Below are positions 9,507 through 18,375 of a stretch of DNA of 54,111 bases, in pieces (position 1 is the first letter of the stretch; every line of letters begins with the position of its first letter). The stretch lies in the NCBI RefSeq assembly GCF_000423185.1, contig NZ_AUHM01000035.1, forward strand, positions 34,469 through 88,579. Reading direction: 5' to 3'. Made by a program: the position numbers and the translations under genes. The notes beneath the pieces are model-generated. The model worked only from the letters and a program-made list of their open reading frames with translations, did no database searches and was not told the DNA's origin. This DNA is from Inquilinus limosus DSM 16000. Its GTDB lineage: Bacteria; Pseudomonadota; Alphaproteobacteria; DSM-16000; Inquilinaceae.

Positions 9507-9545
9507 CAGCGCTGCGGGAGATGCATCGCCTCTCCCGCAGCGCTG
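9507..9545 (+). terminator. Strong hairpin after the TonB receptor gene
   Basis: A perfect 15-bp stem (CAGCGCTGCGGGAGA at 9507-9521, complement at 9531-9545) with a 9-base loop lies 8 bases after the receptor stop. No T-run follows, but the stem strength and position fit a terminator or mRNA 3'-end stabiliser. Confidence 0.6.
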
Positions 9546-9665
9546 CCCGCTTGTCCCAACCCCGCCATCAGACGGGGCTCAGCTACCGCTTTTTGGGACC
9601 TGGAGAACGACACCCGAATCCAACGACACATTGGGCCCATATGCGTATTTCAGGAGAAAGCTCAT

Positions 9666-10861
9666 ATGGCCACGATCAACGGCACGGCGGGCGACGACAC
9701 ATTGAACGGCACCGCCGGCGACGACATCATCAACGGCCTGGACGGCACCGACATCCTGATCGGAGGCCAGGGTTCTGACGTGCTCGACGGCGGGAGCGGG
9801 ATCGATACGGCGGCTTATTCGGGGTCCGCCGCCGGGGTCACCGTCGACCTCGCCGCCGGCACCGGCGTCGGCGGCGACGCCGAAGGCGACACGCTGATCG
9901 GGATCGAATTCGTGCGCGGGTCCAGCTTCGCGGACCACCTCTATGGCGATGCGGGGGCCAACTACCTGGACGGCGGCAGCGGCGACGACGTGCTCTGGGG
10001 CGGTGCGGGCGCCGACTATTTCTGGGGCGGCGGGGGGGCGGACACCATCAGTTATGAAGGGTCATCGGCTGCGGTCACCGTCGATCTGGGCGGCGTCTCC
10101 GGCTCCGGCGGCGATGCCGAGGGCGATACGTTCCAGTACTATCCATTGCGAACCTCATAGGCTCCGGCCACCACGACACTCTGAGAGGCAACGACGACGC
10201 CAATATCCTCAGAGGCGGCTCGGGCAACGACACCATCGAAGGCTTCGACGGAAGCGACGCTCTCGATGGCGGCGGCGCCGGGGCGGACCGTCTCGCCGGC
10301 GGCGCCGGCATCGACACCGCCTACTACACCTCCAGCTTGGCCGGTGTGACAATGGACCTCGCAGCCGGCACCGGCACCGGCGGCGATGCCCAGGGCGATA
10401 CGCTGAACGGGGTCGAGCAACTGGTCGGATCCAATGCCAACGACACTCTGAGCGGCGATGGCGGCAACAACGGCCTCTGGGGCGGCGCCGGCGACGACAC
10501 GCTCAAAGGCGGCGCCGGGGCCGATACGCTGAAGGGCGGCGCCGGCAGCGACAGCTTCGTCTACACCGCGGTCGGCGACAGCACGGTGGCTGCTGCCGGC
10601 AAGGACCTGATCGCGGATTTCGCCGCCGGCGACAAGATCGACCTGTCCGGGATCGACGCCGACGGCAACTCGGCCAATGGCGACACCGCTTTCACCTTCG
10701 GCACCGGCAACTTCACCGCCGGCGCGGGGCAACTGCGGGTCGTGGATTTCGGTGATGGCCGCCAGGGCGTCTATCTCGAGACCACCGGCGACAAGGCGGC
10801 GGATGCGATCATCACCGTCTATTCCGACCACGCCCTGACCGTGTCGGATTTCGTGCTGTGA
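9666..10861 (+). pseudogene. RTX / haemolysin-type calcium-binding protein, frameshifted
   Basis: Acidic Gly/Asp-rich protein made almost entirely of RTX nonapeptide repeats (GGxGxDxLx pattern), with about three longer modules that each include VTVDLAAGTG-like text. The frame opened by ATG 9666 (AGGAGAAAG just upstream) stops at 10158-10160. The same repeat text resumes in the +2 frame by about 10142 (SIANLIGSGHHDTLRG) and runs to 10861. Joined, it would be about 398 residues. The C-terminal 80 residues resemble the serralysin-type secretion domain and end DFVL, like type I secretion signals. No protease or other enzymatic domain and no type I secretion genes are seen. The break near 10134-10142 is either a real mutation or a sequencing error. 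Confidence 0.8.
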
Positions 10862-10920
10862 CGCCGGACGGCCCGGGTGCGGCGGGATGCGCCTGGGCCG
10901 ATTCACGCCAGCGCGTTTCC

Positions 10921-10947
10921 AAAAAAGGTTTCTCAAAAAAGGTTTCT
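10921..10947. repeat. Tandem duplication of a 14-base A-rich unit
   Basis: The unit aaaaaaggtttct occurs twice, at 10921-10933 and 10935-10947, in the short gap between the convergent RTX and acetyltransferase genes. The second copy includes part of the acetyltransferase stop codon. Read on the reverse strand it supplies two T6 tracts just after that stop, so it may serve as a termination tail. Confidence 0.6.
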
Positions 10948-11485
10948 AAGGCTGCCGCGGCCGCTCCAGCAGGATGACCGGATGCTCCTTGTAGTCGGCG
11001 CGGCGGATCTCGCGATAGCCGCAGGTACCGGCCAGGCGCAGCGACGGTGCGTTGTCCGGGTCGATGATGCAGACGCTGCGGGCCCAGCCCCGGGCGTCGG
11101 CCCAGGCCAGGGCGGCGCGGACGGCCTCGCCGGCCAGGCCGCGGCCCTGGGCCCAGGGCGCCAGGATCCAGCCGGCCTCCGGCGCGCCGTCGAAGTCGGG
11201 CCCCAGGCCGCGCCGGAAATCGGCGAAGCCGACCTCGCCGACGAAGCGGCCGGAGGCGCGGTCACGCACCGCCCAATAGCCGAAGCCGAGCAGCGACCAC
11301 AGCCCGCCATAGCGCAGCAGCCGCGCCCAGCTCTCCTCGGATGTGGAGGGGCGGCCGCCGATGAAGCGGGTCACCCCCGGGTCGGCCCACATCGCGGCGA
11401 GATCGTCGAAGTCCTCCGCCCGGTGCGGGCGGAGGACCAGGCGTTCGGTCTCGATGGTGCTGTCGGTCATGTCCTGGTTCGTCAT
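10946..11485 (-). CDS. GNAT-family N-acetyltransferase (RimJ/RimL type)
   Basis: Predicted acetyl-CoA-dependent acetyltransferase, 179 residues. The opening TERLVLRPHRAEDFDDLAAMWADP is the usual start of RimJ/RimL-like GNAT proteins. The acetyl-CoA loop region is LAPWAQGRGLAGEAVRAALAW (RGLAGE matching Q/RxxGxG/A). The substrate is unknown; family members modify ribosomal protein N-termini, antibiotics or small metabolites. The start is at 11485; a second Met five residues in is an alternative. It is convergent with the RTX gene and appears monocistronic. Confidence 0.85.
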   Translation of the reverse strand: MTNQDMTDSTIETERLVLRPHRAEDFDDLAAMWADPGVTRFIGGRPSTSEESWARLLRYGGLWSLLGFGYWAVRDRASGRFVGEVGFADFRRGLGPDFDGAPEAGWILAPWAQGRGLAGEAVRAALAWADARGWARSVCIIDPDNAPSLRLAGTCGYREIRRADYKEHPVILLERPRQP

Positions 11486-11519
11486 GCATCGATCCTTAGG
11501 GTGGCGTCACCTGACCTCA

Positions 11520-11613
11520 ACCGTCATGGCGAGGCGCGCAGCGCCGTGGCCATCGAGGGGTCGGTGCGAGCCGCCCTGGATGGCCACGCCCCTTCGGGGC
11601 TCGCCATGACGGT
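11520..11613. repeat. Dispersed palindromic repeat (GTCATGGCGAG family), copy 1
   Basis: Inverted repeat bounded by accgtcatggcgag and its complement ctcgccatgacggt, with an internal pair gtggccatc/gatggccac. A second copy with the same bounds and internal pair is at 53140-53238. It lies between the acetyltransferase start and the stop of the binding-protein gene. No coding sequence is seen in it. Confidence 0.8.
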
Positions 11614-11629
11614 GAAGAGCAGCCAGGTC

Positions 11630-13213
11630 TCAGTTCTTCGTTACCAGCCGGTAGTAGATCTGATCGGAGGTGGCGCCGTTGACGTAACCCTGCACCGGCT
11701 TCGCCATCGCCACCTGGCTGACCGCCTGGAACATGATGACGATGGGCGAGGACGCCTGCACCTTGCGCTGCAGGTCGATGTACATCGCATCGCGCTTGGC
11801 GGCGTCGCGCTCCTTCAGCGCGGCCTCGGTCTCGGCGCTCAGCTCCGGCACCAGCCAGCTGTTGCGCCAGGTGGCGGTGCTCTGCGGCGACCCGTCGGAA
11901 TTGTCGACATTGTAGGCGAAGGCGCCGGCGTTGGAATGTGGGTCCATGAAGTCCGGGCCCCAGTACAGCAGCACCGCCTCGTGGTTGCGGGCGCGGTACT
12001 TGGTGATCACCTGGCTGCCGGTGCCGGGCACCAGCTCCAGCCTGATGCCGGCCTGGGCGAAGGTCGACTGCAGCGACTGCGCGATCTCGGTGAAGGGCGG
12101 GCTGGAGATCACGTCCATCTTGATCGTCAGCCCCTCCTTCACGCCGGCCTCGGCCAGCAGGGCCTTGGCCTTGTCGACGTCCAGCTTGAACGGCGTGTCG
12201 TTCAGCGCGCCGGGGAAGCCCTCGGGCCAGAAGGCCTGATGCACCTTCATCTGGCCGCGCAGGAAGCTCTTGGTCATGCCGTCATAGTCGACGAGGTAGC
12301 GCATCGCCTCCCACAGCTTCGGGCTGCGCAGCGCCTCCACCTTCTGGTTCAGGGCGAAGAAATGCACCGCGGCCTGCGGATAGGTGCCGATGGCGATGCC
12401 GTCCTTGCCCTCCAGCGCCGCCACCTGGTCCGGCGTCAGGTCGCGCGCCAGGTCGGCGTCGCCGGCCTCCAGCAGCAGGCGCTGGGTCGCCGGCTCGGCG
12501 ACGTGGCGGTAGATCACCGACTTCATCGCCGGCGCGCCGCGGAAATAGGACGGGTTGGCGCGCAGCGCGATCGACTCGTTCGGCTTGTAGGCGCGCAGCG
12601 AGAACGGACCGGTGCCGGCCGAGTTCTGGCCCAGCCAGGCATTGCCCAGGTCGCCGTCCCTGGCGTGCTCCATCACCGTCTTCTCGTCGACGATGGAGGC
12701 GGGGCGGGAGGCCAGGACGTTGAGCACGAAGCTGGGGGCGAAGTCGCCGCTGGTGGTGACCGTCACCTCGGCCTGGCCGGTCTTGCGCACCATCTGCTCG
12801 ACATTGTCCGCCGTCCAGCCCAGTTGGGTCAGGACGAAGGCCGGCGCCTTGTTCAGCCGGACCGTGCGGGCCAGGGAGAAGACCACGTCCTCCGGCCGCA
12901 CCGGATTGCCGCTCTGGAAGGTGACGCCCGGCCGCAGCCTGAAGGTCAGGGTCTTGCCGTCGTCGGACACGGCCCAGCTCTCGGCCAGCCCGCCGACCAG
13001 CTTCTGCATGTCCTCGGCCTCGTACTGCACCAGCCGGTCATAGGTGTTGGTGACGATCTCGCCGGAGGTGAACTCGTAGGCCTGGGCGGGATCCAGGCTG
13101 ACGATGTCGTCGATGTTCTTGGCCACCACCAGGGCGTCGGCCGGTGTCGCCGCGACGGCTGGGAGCGGCGCCAGCAGGGCCGCTGCAAGGAAGGCGGATG
13201 TGAGGCTGCGCAT
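11630..13213 (-). CDS. Peptide-type ABC transporter substrate-binding protein (SBP_bac_5), paralogue A
   Basis: Periplasmic solute-binding protein, 527 residues, with a clear Sec signal peptide (MRSLTSAFLAAALLAPLPAVAA). The body has family 5 hallmarks: LAESWAVSDDGKTLTFRLRPGVTF near residue 70 and NSAGTGPF near residue 185. It is clearly homologous along its whole length to the binding protein at 13940-15532, which is transcribed divergently and heads the permease/ATPase operon. This copy probably feeds the same transporter with a different ligand. A GAF-domain gene starts 33 bases upstream on the same strand, suggesting a two-gene operon. The ligand is unknown. Confidence 0.9.
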   Translation of the reverse strand: MRSLTSAFLAAALLAPLPAVAATPADALVVAKNIDDIVSLDPAQAYEFTSGEIVTNTYDRLVQYEAEDMQKLVGGLAESWAVSDDGKTLTFRLRPGVTFQSGNPVRPEDVVFSLARTVRLNKAPAFVLTQLGWTADNVEQMVRKTGQAEVTVTTSGDFAPSFVLNVLASRPASIVDEKTVMEHARDGDLGNAWLGQNSAGTGPFSLRAYKPNESIALRANPSYFRGAPAMKSVIYRHVAEPATQRLLLEAGDADLARDLTPDQVAALEGKDGIAIGTYPQAAVHFFALNQKVEALRSPKLWEAMRYLVDYDGMTKSFLRGQMKVHQAFWPEGFPGALNDTPFKLDVDKAKALLAEAGVKEGLTIKMDVISSPPFTEIAQSLQSTFAQAGIRLELVPGTGSQVITKYRARNHEAVLLYWGPDFMDPHSNAGAFAYNVDNSDGSPQSTATWRNSWLVPELSAETEAALKERDAAKRDAMYIDLQRKVQASSPIVIMFQAVSQVAMAKPVQGYVNGATSDQIYYRLVTKN

Positions 13214-13246
13214 TCTGTGTCTCCCTGTTCGTTGTTCGCGAGTCCG

Positions 13247-13735
13247 TCAGAGCAGGGCCGGCACCAGCAGCGGGGCCAGCCAGCGGCCGCGCTCGGCGGC
13301 GGCCTCGTCGTAGCGGCCCTCGGCGTCCAGCACGTTGACCGTGCCCAGCACCCGGCCGTCATAGACCACCGGGAAATTCAGCACCGCGCCGCAGCCCAGC
13401 GAGCCGATCAGCGCATGGTCGGGGAACACCTCGGCGATCTCGGCCAGGGTGCGGCCCAGGAACACCTCGCGCCGGCCGATCACCTGGGCCGACCAGCGGT
13501 TCTCCTGCATCGGCTTGCGGCCGGTGACGGGGTAGGCGGCGGCGTCATTGGTGTAGACCCGCTCCGCCTCCGCCGCGTCGGCGCGCAGCGCCATGATGGT
13601 GAAGAGGCGATGGCCGATCAGCGCCCGGTAGGCGGCGTCGGCGGCGAGGAACAGCGCCTGCGGCTGGCCCGGCTCCGCCTGGGCCGAGGCCAGCGCCGCC
13701 ATGGCCGTCCATATATCGGCTGATCGACCCACCAT
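13247..13735 (-). CDS. Small GAF-domain protein
   Basis: A 162-residue protein that looks like a single stand-alone GAF domain: FTIMALRADAAEAERVYTNDAAAYPVTGRKP, then CGAVLNFPVVYDGRVLGTVNVLDAEGRYD. GAF domains bind small molecules or act as redox or ligand sensors. No output domain is present. ATG 13735 gives a normal-sized domain; the reading frame continues open far upstream, but that stretch is the antisense of the divergent gene. It lies 33 bases upstream of binding protein A in the same direction, so it may be co-transcribed and concerned with the same ligand. Its function is not known. Confidence 0.75.
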   Translation of the reverse strand: MVGRSADIWTAMAALASAQAEPGQPQALFLAADAAYRALIGHRLFTIMALRADAAEAERVYTNDAAAYPVTGRKPMQENRWSAQVIGRREVFLGRTLAEIAEVFPDHALIGSLGCGAVLNFPVVYDGRVLGTVNVLDAEGRYDEAAAERGRWLAPLLVPALL

Positions 13736-13939
13736 GTCCCCCACCCCGCGTCCCCGTCGTCCGGCGAGCCTAGGCGGAATTCCGCCGGCGGCAAACGCCT
13801 TCCATTGGCGGGGAACGTTCCCGGGGAGCGGCTTGACTTTGGCCGGATGCGGCCAGGAAGATGGGCCGACCCCGGGGGGCCTGTGGGCCGCCCGGTTCCG
13901 TTCCATGGTCATGGACATAACGAACAGGGAGGGGAAAAC

Positions 13940-15532
13940 GTGTTGAAGCGTTTCACCCGCAACATACTCGCAGCGACGATCCTGGCCTGCGCCAGCCTTC
14001 CGGCGATGGCCGAGACGCCGAAGGACACTCTGGTCGAGGCCTGGCAGATCGACGACATCATCTCGCTCGACCCGGCCGAGATCTTCGAGTTCTCGGCGGC
14101 CGAGTACCAGGCGCAGGTCTATGAGCGGCTGATCGGCTACGACGTCAAGGACGTCAGCAAGATCCTGCCCGGCGTCGCCGAGAGCTGGACCGTGTCCGAC
14201 GACGGCCTGACCTACACCTTCAAGATCCGCGACGGGGTGAAGTTCCACTCCGGCAACCCGCTGACGGCCCAGGATGCGGCCTGGTCGCTGCAGCGCGCGG
14301 TGAAGCTGAACCTGTCGCCCGCCTTCATCCTCGGCCAGTTCGGCCTGACCGCGGAGAATGTCGACCAGATGGTCATGGCGCCGGACGATCGGACCCTGGT
14401 GTTCAAGACCGACAAGGCCTACGCCCCGACCTTCGTGCTGAACTGCCTGACCTCGGGCGTGGCCTCGGTGGTCGACAGCAAGCTGGTGAAGGAGCACGAG
14501 GCGAACGGCGATTTCGGCCATGAATGGCTGAAGACGCATTCCGCCGGCTCCGGCCCGTTCAAGCTGGTCTCCTGGAAGCCGAACGAGTCCCTGGTGCTGG
14601 AGCGCAACGACGACTACTGGCAGGGCCAGCCGGCCTTCCGCCGCGTCTTCATCCGGCATGTGGCGGAAGCGGCGACCCAGCTGCTGCTGCTGCAGAAGGG
14701 CGACATCGACATCGCCCGCAATCTCAGCGCCGAGCAGCTGAAGTCGCTGGACGGCAACCCGGACATCAAGCTGGAGAACGCGCCGAAGGGCTCGGTCTGG
14801 TACATCAGCTTCAACGTCCAGCATCCGCCCTTCGACAAGCCGGAGGTGCGGCAGGCGCTGAAATACCTGATCGACTACGACGGCATGGCCAACAGCTTCA
14901 TGCGCGGCATCGCCGTCAAGCATGAGAGCTTCATCCCCCAGGGCATGCTGGGCGAGATCTCCGACCAGCCGTTCAAGCTCGACGTCGCCAAGGCCAAGGA
15001 GCTGCTGGCCAAGGCCGGGCTGCCGGACGGCTTCAAGACCACCTTCGACGTCTGGAACGCCTCGCCGTCGATGGACATGGCGCAGTCGATCCAGGGCACC
15101 TTCGCCCAGGCCGGCGTGCAGGTGGAGATCATCCCCGGCGACAACAAGCAGACCCTGACCAAGTACCGGGCCCGCAACCACGACATCTATATCGGCCGCT
15201 GGGGCACCGATTATCAGGACCCGAACTCCAACGCCGAGACCTTCGCCATCAATGTCGACAACGGCCCCGACGCCAAGTCGAAGACGCTGGCCTGGCGCAA
15301 CGGCTGGCAGGACGCGGAGCTGACCAAGCTGGCGCAGAGCGCGGTGACCGAGCGCGACGGCGCCAAGCGGGCGAAGATCTACGAGGATCTGCAGCGCAAG
15401 CACATGGAGATCTCGCCCTTCGCGGTGATGTTCCAGCAGACCGAGGTGCCGGCGATGCGGAAGAATGTCGAGGGCATCACCTGGGGCCCGGCCTTCGACA
15501 GCAACTTCTACTGGACCGGCAAGAAGTCCTGA
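13940..15532 (+). CDS. Peptide-type ABC transporter substrate-binding protein (SBP_bac_5), paralogue B
   Basis: Periplasmic ligand-binding protein, 530 residues. It starts at GTG 13940 with AGGGAGGGG 6-13 bases upstream, followed directly by a signal peptide (LKRFTRNILAATILACASLP, cleavage near AMA-E). Family motifs include VAESWTVSDDGLTYTFKIRDGVKFHSGNP and HSAGSGPFKL. It is first gene of a five-gene operon with two permeases and two ATPases, four bases from the first permease. Similarity to paralogue A is obvious by eye. The ligand (peptide, opine, glutathione or similar) cannot be read from sequence. Confidence 0.92.
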   Translation: MLKRFTRNILAATILACASLPAMAETPKDTLVEAWQIDDIISLDPAEIFEFSAAEYQAQVYERLIGYDVKDVSKILPGVAESWTVSDDGLTYTFKIRDGVKFHSGNPLTAQDAAWSLQRAVKLNLSPAFILGQFGLTAENVDQMVMAPDDRTLVFKTDKAYAPTFVLNCLTSGVASVVDSKLVKEHEANGDFGHEWLKTHSAGSGPFKLVSWKPNESLVLERNDDYWQGQPAFRRVFIRHVAEAATQLLLLQKGDIDIARNLSAEQLKSLDGNPDIKLENAPKGSVWYISFNVQHPPFDKPEVRQALKYLIDYDGMANSFMRGIAVKHESFIPQGMLGEISDQPFKLDVAKAKELLAKAGLPDGFKTTFDVWNASPSMDMAQSIQGTFAQAGVQVEIIPGDNKQTLTKYRARNHDIYIGRWGTDYQDPNSNAETFAINVDNGPDAKSKTLAWRNGWQDAELTKLAQSAVTERDGAKRAKIYEDLQRKHMEISPFAVMFQQTEVPAMRKNVEGITWGPAFDSNFYWTGKKS

Positions 15533-15536
15533 GCGC

Positions 15537-16613
15537 GTGACGGCTCCCGCCACTCTCCAGCCGGTCCCGGCCCGGCCCGGCGGCGTCCGCCGCCGGCGCC
15601 GGCGTGGGCTGGCGCTCCGCATCGCCGGGGTGGTCGTCTCGCTGGCGACCACCTTCTTCGGCCTCCTCCTCGTCACCTTCCTGATCGGCCGCGTGGTGCC
15701 GATCGACCCGGTGCTCGCCGTGGTCGGCGACCGGGCGCCGCGCGACGTCTATGAGAAGGCGCGGCTGGAGCTCGGCCTCGACAAGCCGCTCTGGGACCAG
15801 TTCGGCCGCTATGTTGGGGACGTGCTGTCGGGCGATCTCGGCACCTCGGTGCTGACCTCGCGCCCGGTGCTCGAGGATATCGGCCGGGTGTTCCCGGCGA
15901 CACTGGAGCTGGCGACGCTGGGCGTCCTGTTCGGCATCGTCATCGGCGTGCCGGCGGGGGTGCTGGCGGCGGTCCATCGCGGCCGATGGCCCGACCATCT
16001 CGTCCGGGTGGTCGGGCTGATCGGCTATTCCGTGCCGATCTTCTGGCTCGGCCTCGTCGGCCTGCTGCTGTTCTACGCCAAGCTCAGCTGGGTCGGCGGG
16101 CCGGGGCGGCTCGACGTGTTCTATGACGGCCTCGTCGATCCCGTCACCGGCGTGATCACGCTCGACGCCGCGCTGGCCGGCGAATGGGACGTGTTCTGGA
16201 ACGCGGTCGACCACCTGCTGCTGCCGGCGGCGCTGCTCGGCTACTACAGCCTCGCCTATATCAGCCGGATGACGCGGTCCTTCATGCTCGACCAGCTGCG
16301 CCAGGAATACGTCACCACGGCGCGGGTCAAGGGCGTGTCGGAACGGGCGGTGATCTGGCGCCACGCCTTCCGCAACATCCGCGTGCCGCTGCTGACGGTG
16401 GTGGCGCTGTCCTATGCCGGGCTGCTGGAAGGGGCGGTGCTGACCGAGACGGTCTTCGCCTGGCCGGGTCTCGGCCAGTACATCACCAATTCCCTGCTCA
16501 ACGCCGACATGAACGCGGTGCTCGGCGGCACCATCGTCGTCGGCACCGTCTATATCGGGCTGAACATGCTGTCCGACCTCTTGTACCGCGTGCTGGACCC
16601 GAGGGCGCGATGA
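15537..16613 (+). CDS. Peptide-type ABC transporter permease (DppB/OppB family)
   Basis: Inner-membrane permease, 358 residues. An Arg-rich cytoplasmic N-terminus precedes a first helix near residue 30; several more helices follow. The loop LRQEYVTTARVKGVSERAV is the EAA-type coupling motif that docks onto the ATPases. GTG 15537 was chosen as start because it lies four bases after the binding-protein stop. The stop overlaps the DppC-type start (ATGA). Confidence 0.92.
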   Translation: MTAPATLQPVPARPGGVRRRRRRGLALRIAGVVVSLATTFFGLLLVTFLIGRVVPIDPVLAVVGDRAPRDVYEKARLELGLDKPLWDQFGRYVGDVLSGDLGTSVLTSRPVLEDIGRVFPATLELATLGVLFGIVIGVPAGVLAAVHRGRWPDHLVRVVGLIGYSVPIFWLGLVGLLLFYAKLSWVGGPGRLDVFYDGLVDPVTGVITLDAALAGEWDVFWNAVDHLLLPAALLGYYSLAYISRMTRSFMLDQLRQEYVTTARVKGVSERAVIWRHAFRNIRVPLLTVVALSYAGLLEGAVLTETVFAWPGLGQYITNSLLNADMNAVLGGTIVVGTVYIGLNMLSDLLYRVLDPRAR

Positions 16614-17539
16614 CCGACCTCGCATCCCCACGCCCCGATAGCTGGCGCGCCTGGCTCCTCTCCGACACGCCGCGGTCGCGCGGGCAGGCGCGGCTCGGGC
16701 GGCTGTATCTGCTGTGGCTCGGCCTTGCGCGCAACCCGCTGGCGATGATCGGGCTGCTGATCGTGCTGACGCTGCTGGTCGCGGCGGCGATCGCGCCGCT
16801 GCTGGCCCATCAGTCGCCGATCGAGCAGAACCTGGCGGAGCGGCTGCAGCCCTTCAGCGCCGAGCACTGGCTCGGCACCGACGAGCTCGGCCGGGACATC
16901 TGGTCCCGCATCATCTACGGCACCCGGCTGACGCTGCTGATCGTGGTGCTGGTGGCGATCACCGCGGCGCCGGTCGGCCTCCTGATCGGCACCGTCTCCG
17001 GCTATCTCGGCGGCTGGGTCGATGCCGTCCTGATGCGCATCACTGACATCTTCCTGGCCTTCCCGAAGCTGATCCTGGCGCTGGCCTTCGTCGCCGCGCT
17101 CGGCCCCGGCATCGAGAACGCGATCATCGCCATCGCCATCACCTCCTGGCCGCCCTATGCCCGCATCGCCCGGGCCGAGACGCTGACCATCCGCAACGCC
17201 GATTTCATCAGCGCGGTGCGGCTGCAGGGCGCCTCCAGTGCCCGCATCGTCGCCCGGCACGTCGTGCCGCTGTGCCTGTCCTCGGTGATCGTCCGGGTCA
17301 CGCTCGACATGGCCGGGATCATCCTGACCGCCGCTGGCCTCGGCTTCCTCGGCCTCGGCGCCCAGCCGCCGCTGCCGGAATGGGGGGCGATGATCTCCAA
17401 GGGCCGCAGCTTCATCCTCGACCAGTGGTGGGTCGCGACCATGCCCGGCATCGCCATCTTCGTGGTCAGCCTGGGCTTCAACCTGCTCGGCGACGGGCTG
17501 CGCGACATCCTCGACCCGAAACAGGGAGGGCAGTCTTGA
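16610..17539 (+). CDS. Peptide-type ABC transporter permease (DppC/OppC family)
   Basis: Second permease, 309 residues. The extended N-terminus, the periplasmic segment AEHWLGTDELGRDIWSRIIYG (characteristic of DppC/OppC) and the coupling loop NADFISAVRLQGASSARIV are all present. Both ends overlap neighbouring genes, which indicates a tightly coupled operon. It forms the heterodimeric channel with the preceding permease. Confidence 0.92.
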   Translation: MTDLASPRPDSWRAWLLSDTPRSRGQARLGRLYLLWLGLARNPLAMIGLLIVLTLLVAAAIAPLLAHQSPIEQNLAERLQPFSAEHWLGTDELGRDIWSRIIYGTRLTLLIVVLVAITAAPVGLLIGTVSGYLGGWVDAVLMRITDIFLAFPKLILALAFVAALGPGIENAIIAIAITSWPPYARIARAETLTIRNADFISAVRLQGASSARIVARHVVPLCLSSVIVRVTLDMAGIILTAAGLGFLGLGAQPPLPEWGAMISKGRSFILDQWWVATMPGIAIFVVSLGFNLLGDGLRDILDPKQGGQS

Positions 17540-18375
17540 GCCGCCCGCTGCTCGAGGTCGAGAACCTCTCGGTCACCTTCGACACCGCCAAGGGCCCGGT
17601 GCGGGCGGTGCGCGGTATGAGCTTCACGCTCGGGCGCGAGAAGCTGGGCATCGTCGGCGAAAGCGGCTCCGGCAAATCGATGACCGGCCGCTCGATCCTG
17701 CGGCTGGTCGGGCCGCCCGGCCGGGTCCAGGCCGACCGGCTGGTGTTCGACGGCATCGATCTGCAGCGCCAGAGCGAGCGCCAGATGCGCACGATCCGCG
17801 GCCGCCGCATCTCGATGGTGATGCAGGACCCCAAGTTCTCGCTCAACCCCGTGGTCACTGTGGGCGAGCAGGTGGCCGAGGCCTACCGCATCCACAAGCG
17901 CGCCTCGGGCCGTGAGGCCAAACGGCGGGTGCTGGAGATGTTCGAGGCGGTGCGCATCCGCGATCCGGAGCGGGTGTGGGGCCTGTACCCGCACGAGGTC
18001 TCGGGCGGCATGGGCCAGCGCATCATGATCGCGATGATGCTGATCCCCGACCCGGACCTGCTGATCGCGGACGAGCCGACCTCGGCCCTCGATGTCACCG
18101 TGCAGATGCAGGTGCTGGCGATCATCGACGACCTGGTGACCCGGCGCGGCATGGGGCTGATCTTCATCAGCCACGACTTGAACCTCGTCGCCAGCTTCTG
18201 CGACCGGATCCTGATCATGTATGCCGGCCGGGTGGTGGAGAGCTGCCGGGCGGCCGAGCTGCACCAGGCCAGGCACCCCTACACCCGCGGCCTGCTCGAG
18301 TCGCTGCCGCAGATCGGCGACACCCGGCCGTTCCTGCCGGTGCTGCAGCGCGACCCCGCCTGGCTGGAGGCATGA
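17536..18375 (+). CDS. Peptide-type ABC transporter ATPase 1 (DppD/OppD family)
   Basis: Cytoplasmic ATPase, 279 residues. Walker A is GESGSGKS, the signature region VSGGMGQRIMIAMML and Walker B LLIADEPTSALDVTVQ. The start is TTG 17536, overlapping the DppC stop, with GGGAGG upstream. The protein ends soon after PYTRGLLESLPQIG, so the oligopeptide-family C-terminal extension is short compared with the usual 320-330 residues. Confidence 0.92.
   Translation: MSRPLLEVENLSVTFDTAKGPVRAVRGMSFTLGREKLGIVGESGSGKSMTGRSILRLVGPPGRVQADRLVFDGIDLQRQSERQMRTIRGRRISMVMQDPKFSLNPVVTVGEQVAEAYRIHKRASGREAKRRVLEMFEAVRIRDPERVWGLYPHEVSGGMGQRIMIAMMLIPDPDLLIADEPTSALDVTVQMQVLAIIDDLVTRRGMGLIFISHDLNLVASFCDRILIMYAGRVVESCRAAELHQARHPYTRGLLESLPQIGDTRPFLPVLQRDPAWLEA

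Noticed and set aside
10877-13723. 948-codon forward frame across the acetyltransferase and binding-protein genes
   Set aside because: It runs opposite two genes with convincing family motifs and signal peptides and has no domain of its own.
13247-15676. 809-codon reverse frame extending the GAF gene upstream
   Set aside because: Only the last 162 codons encode a GAF domain; the rest is antisense to the binding-protein gene at 13940-15532.
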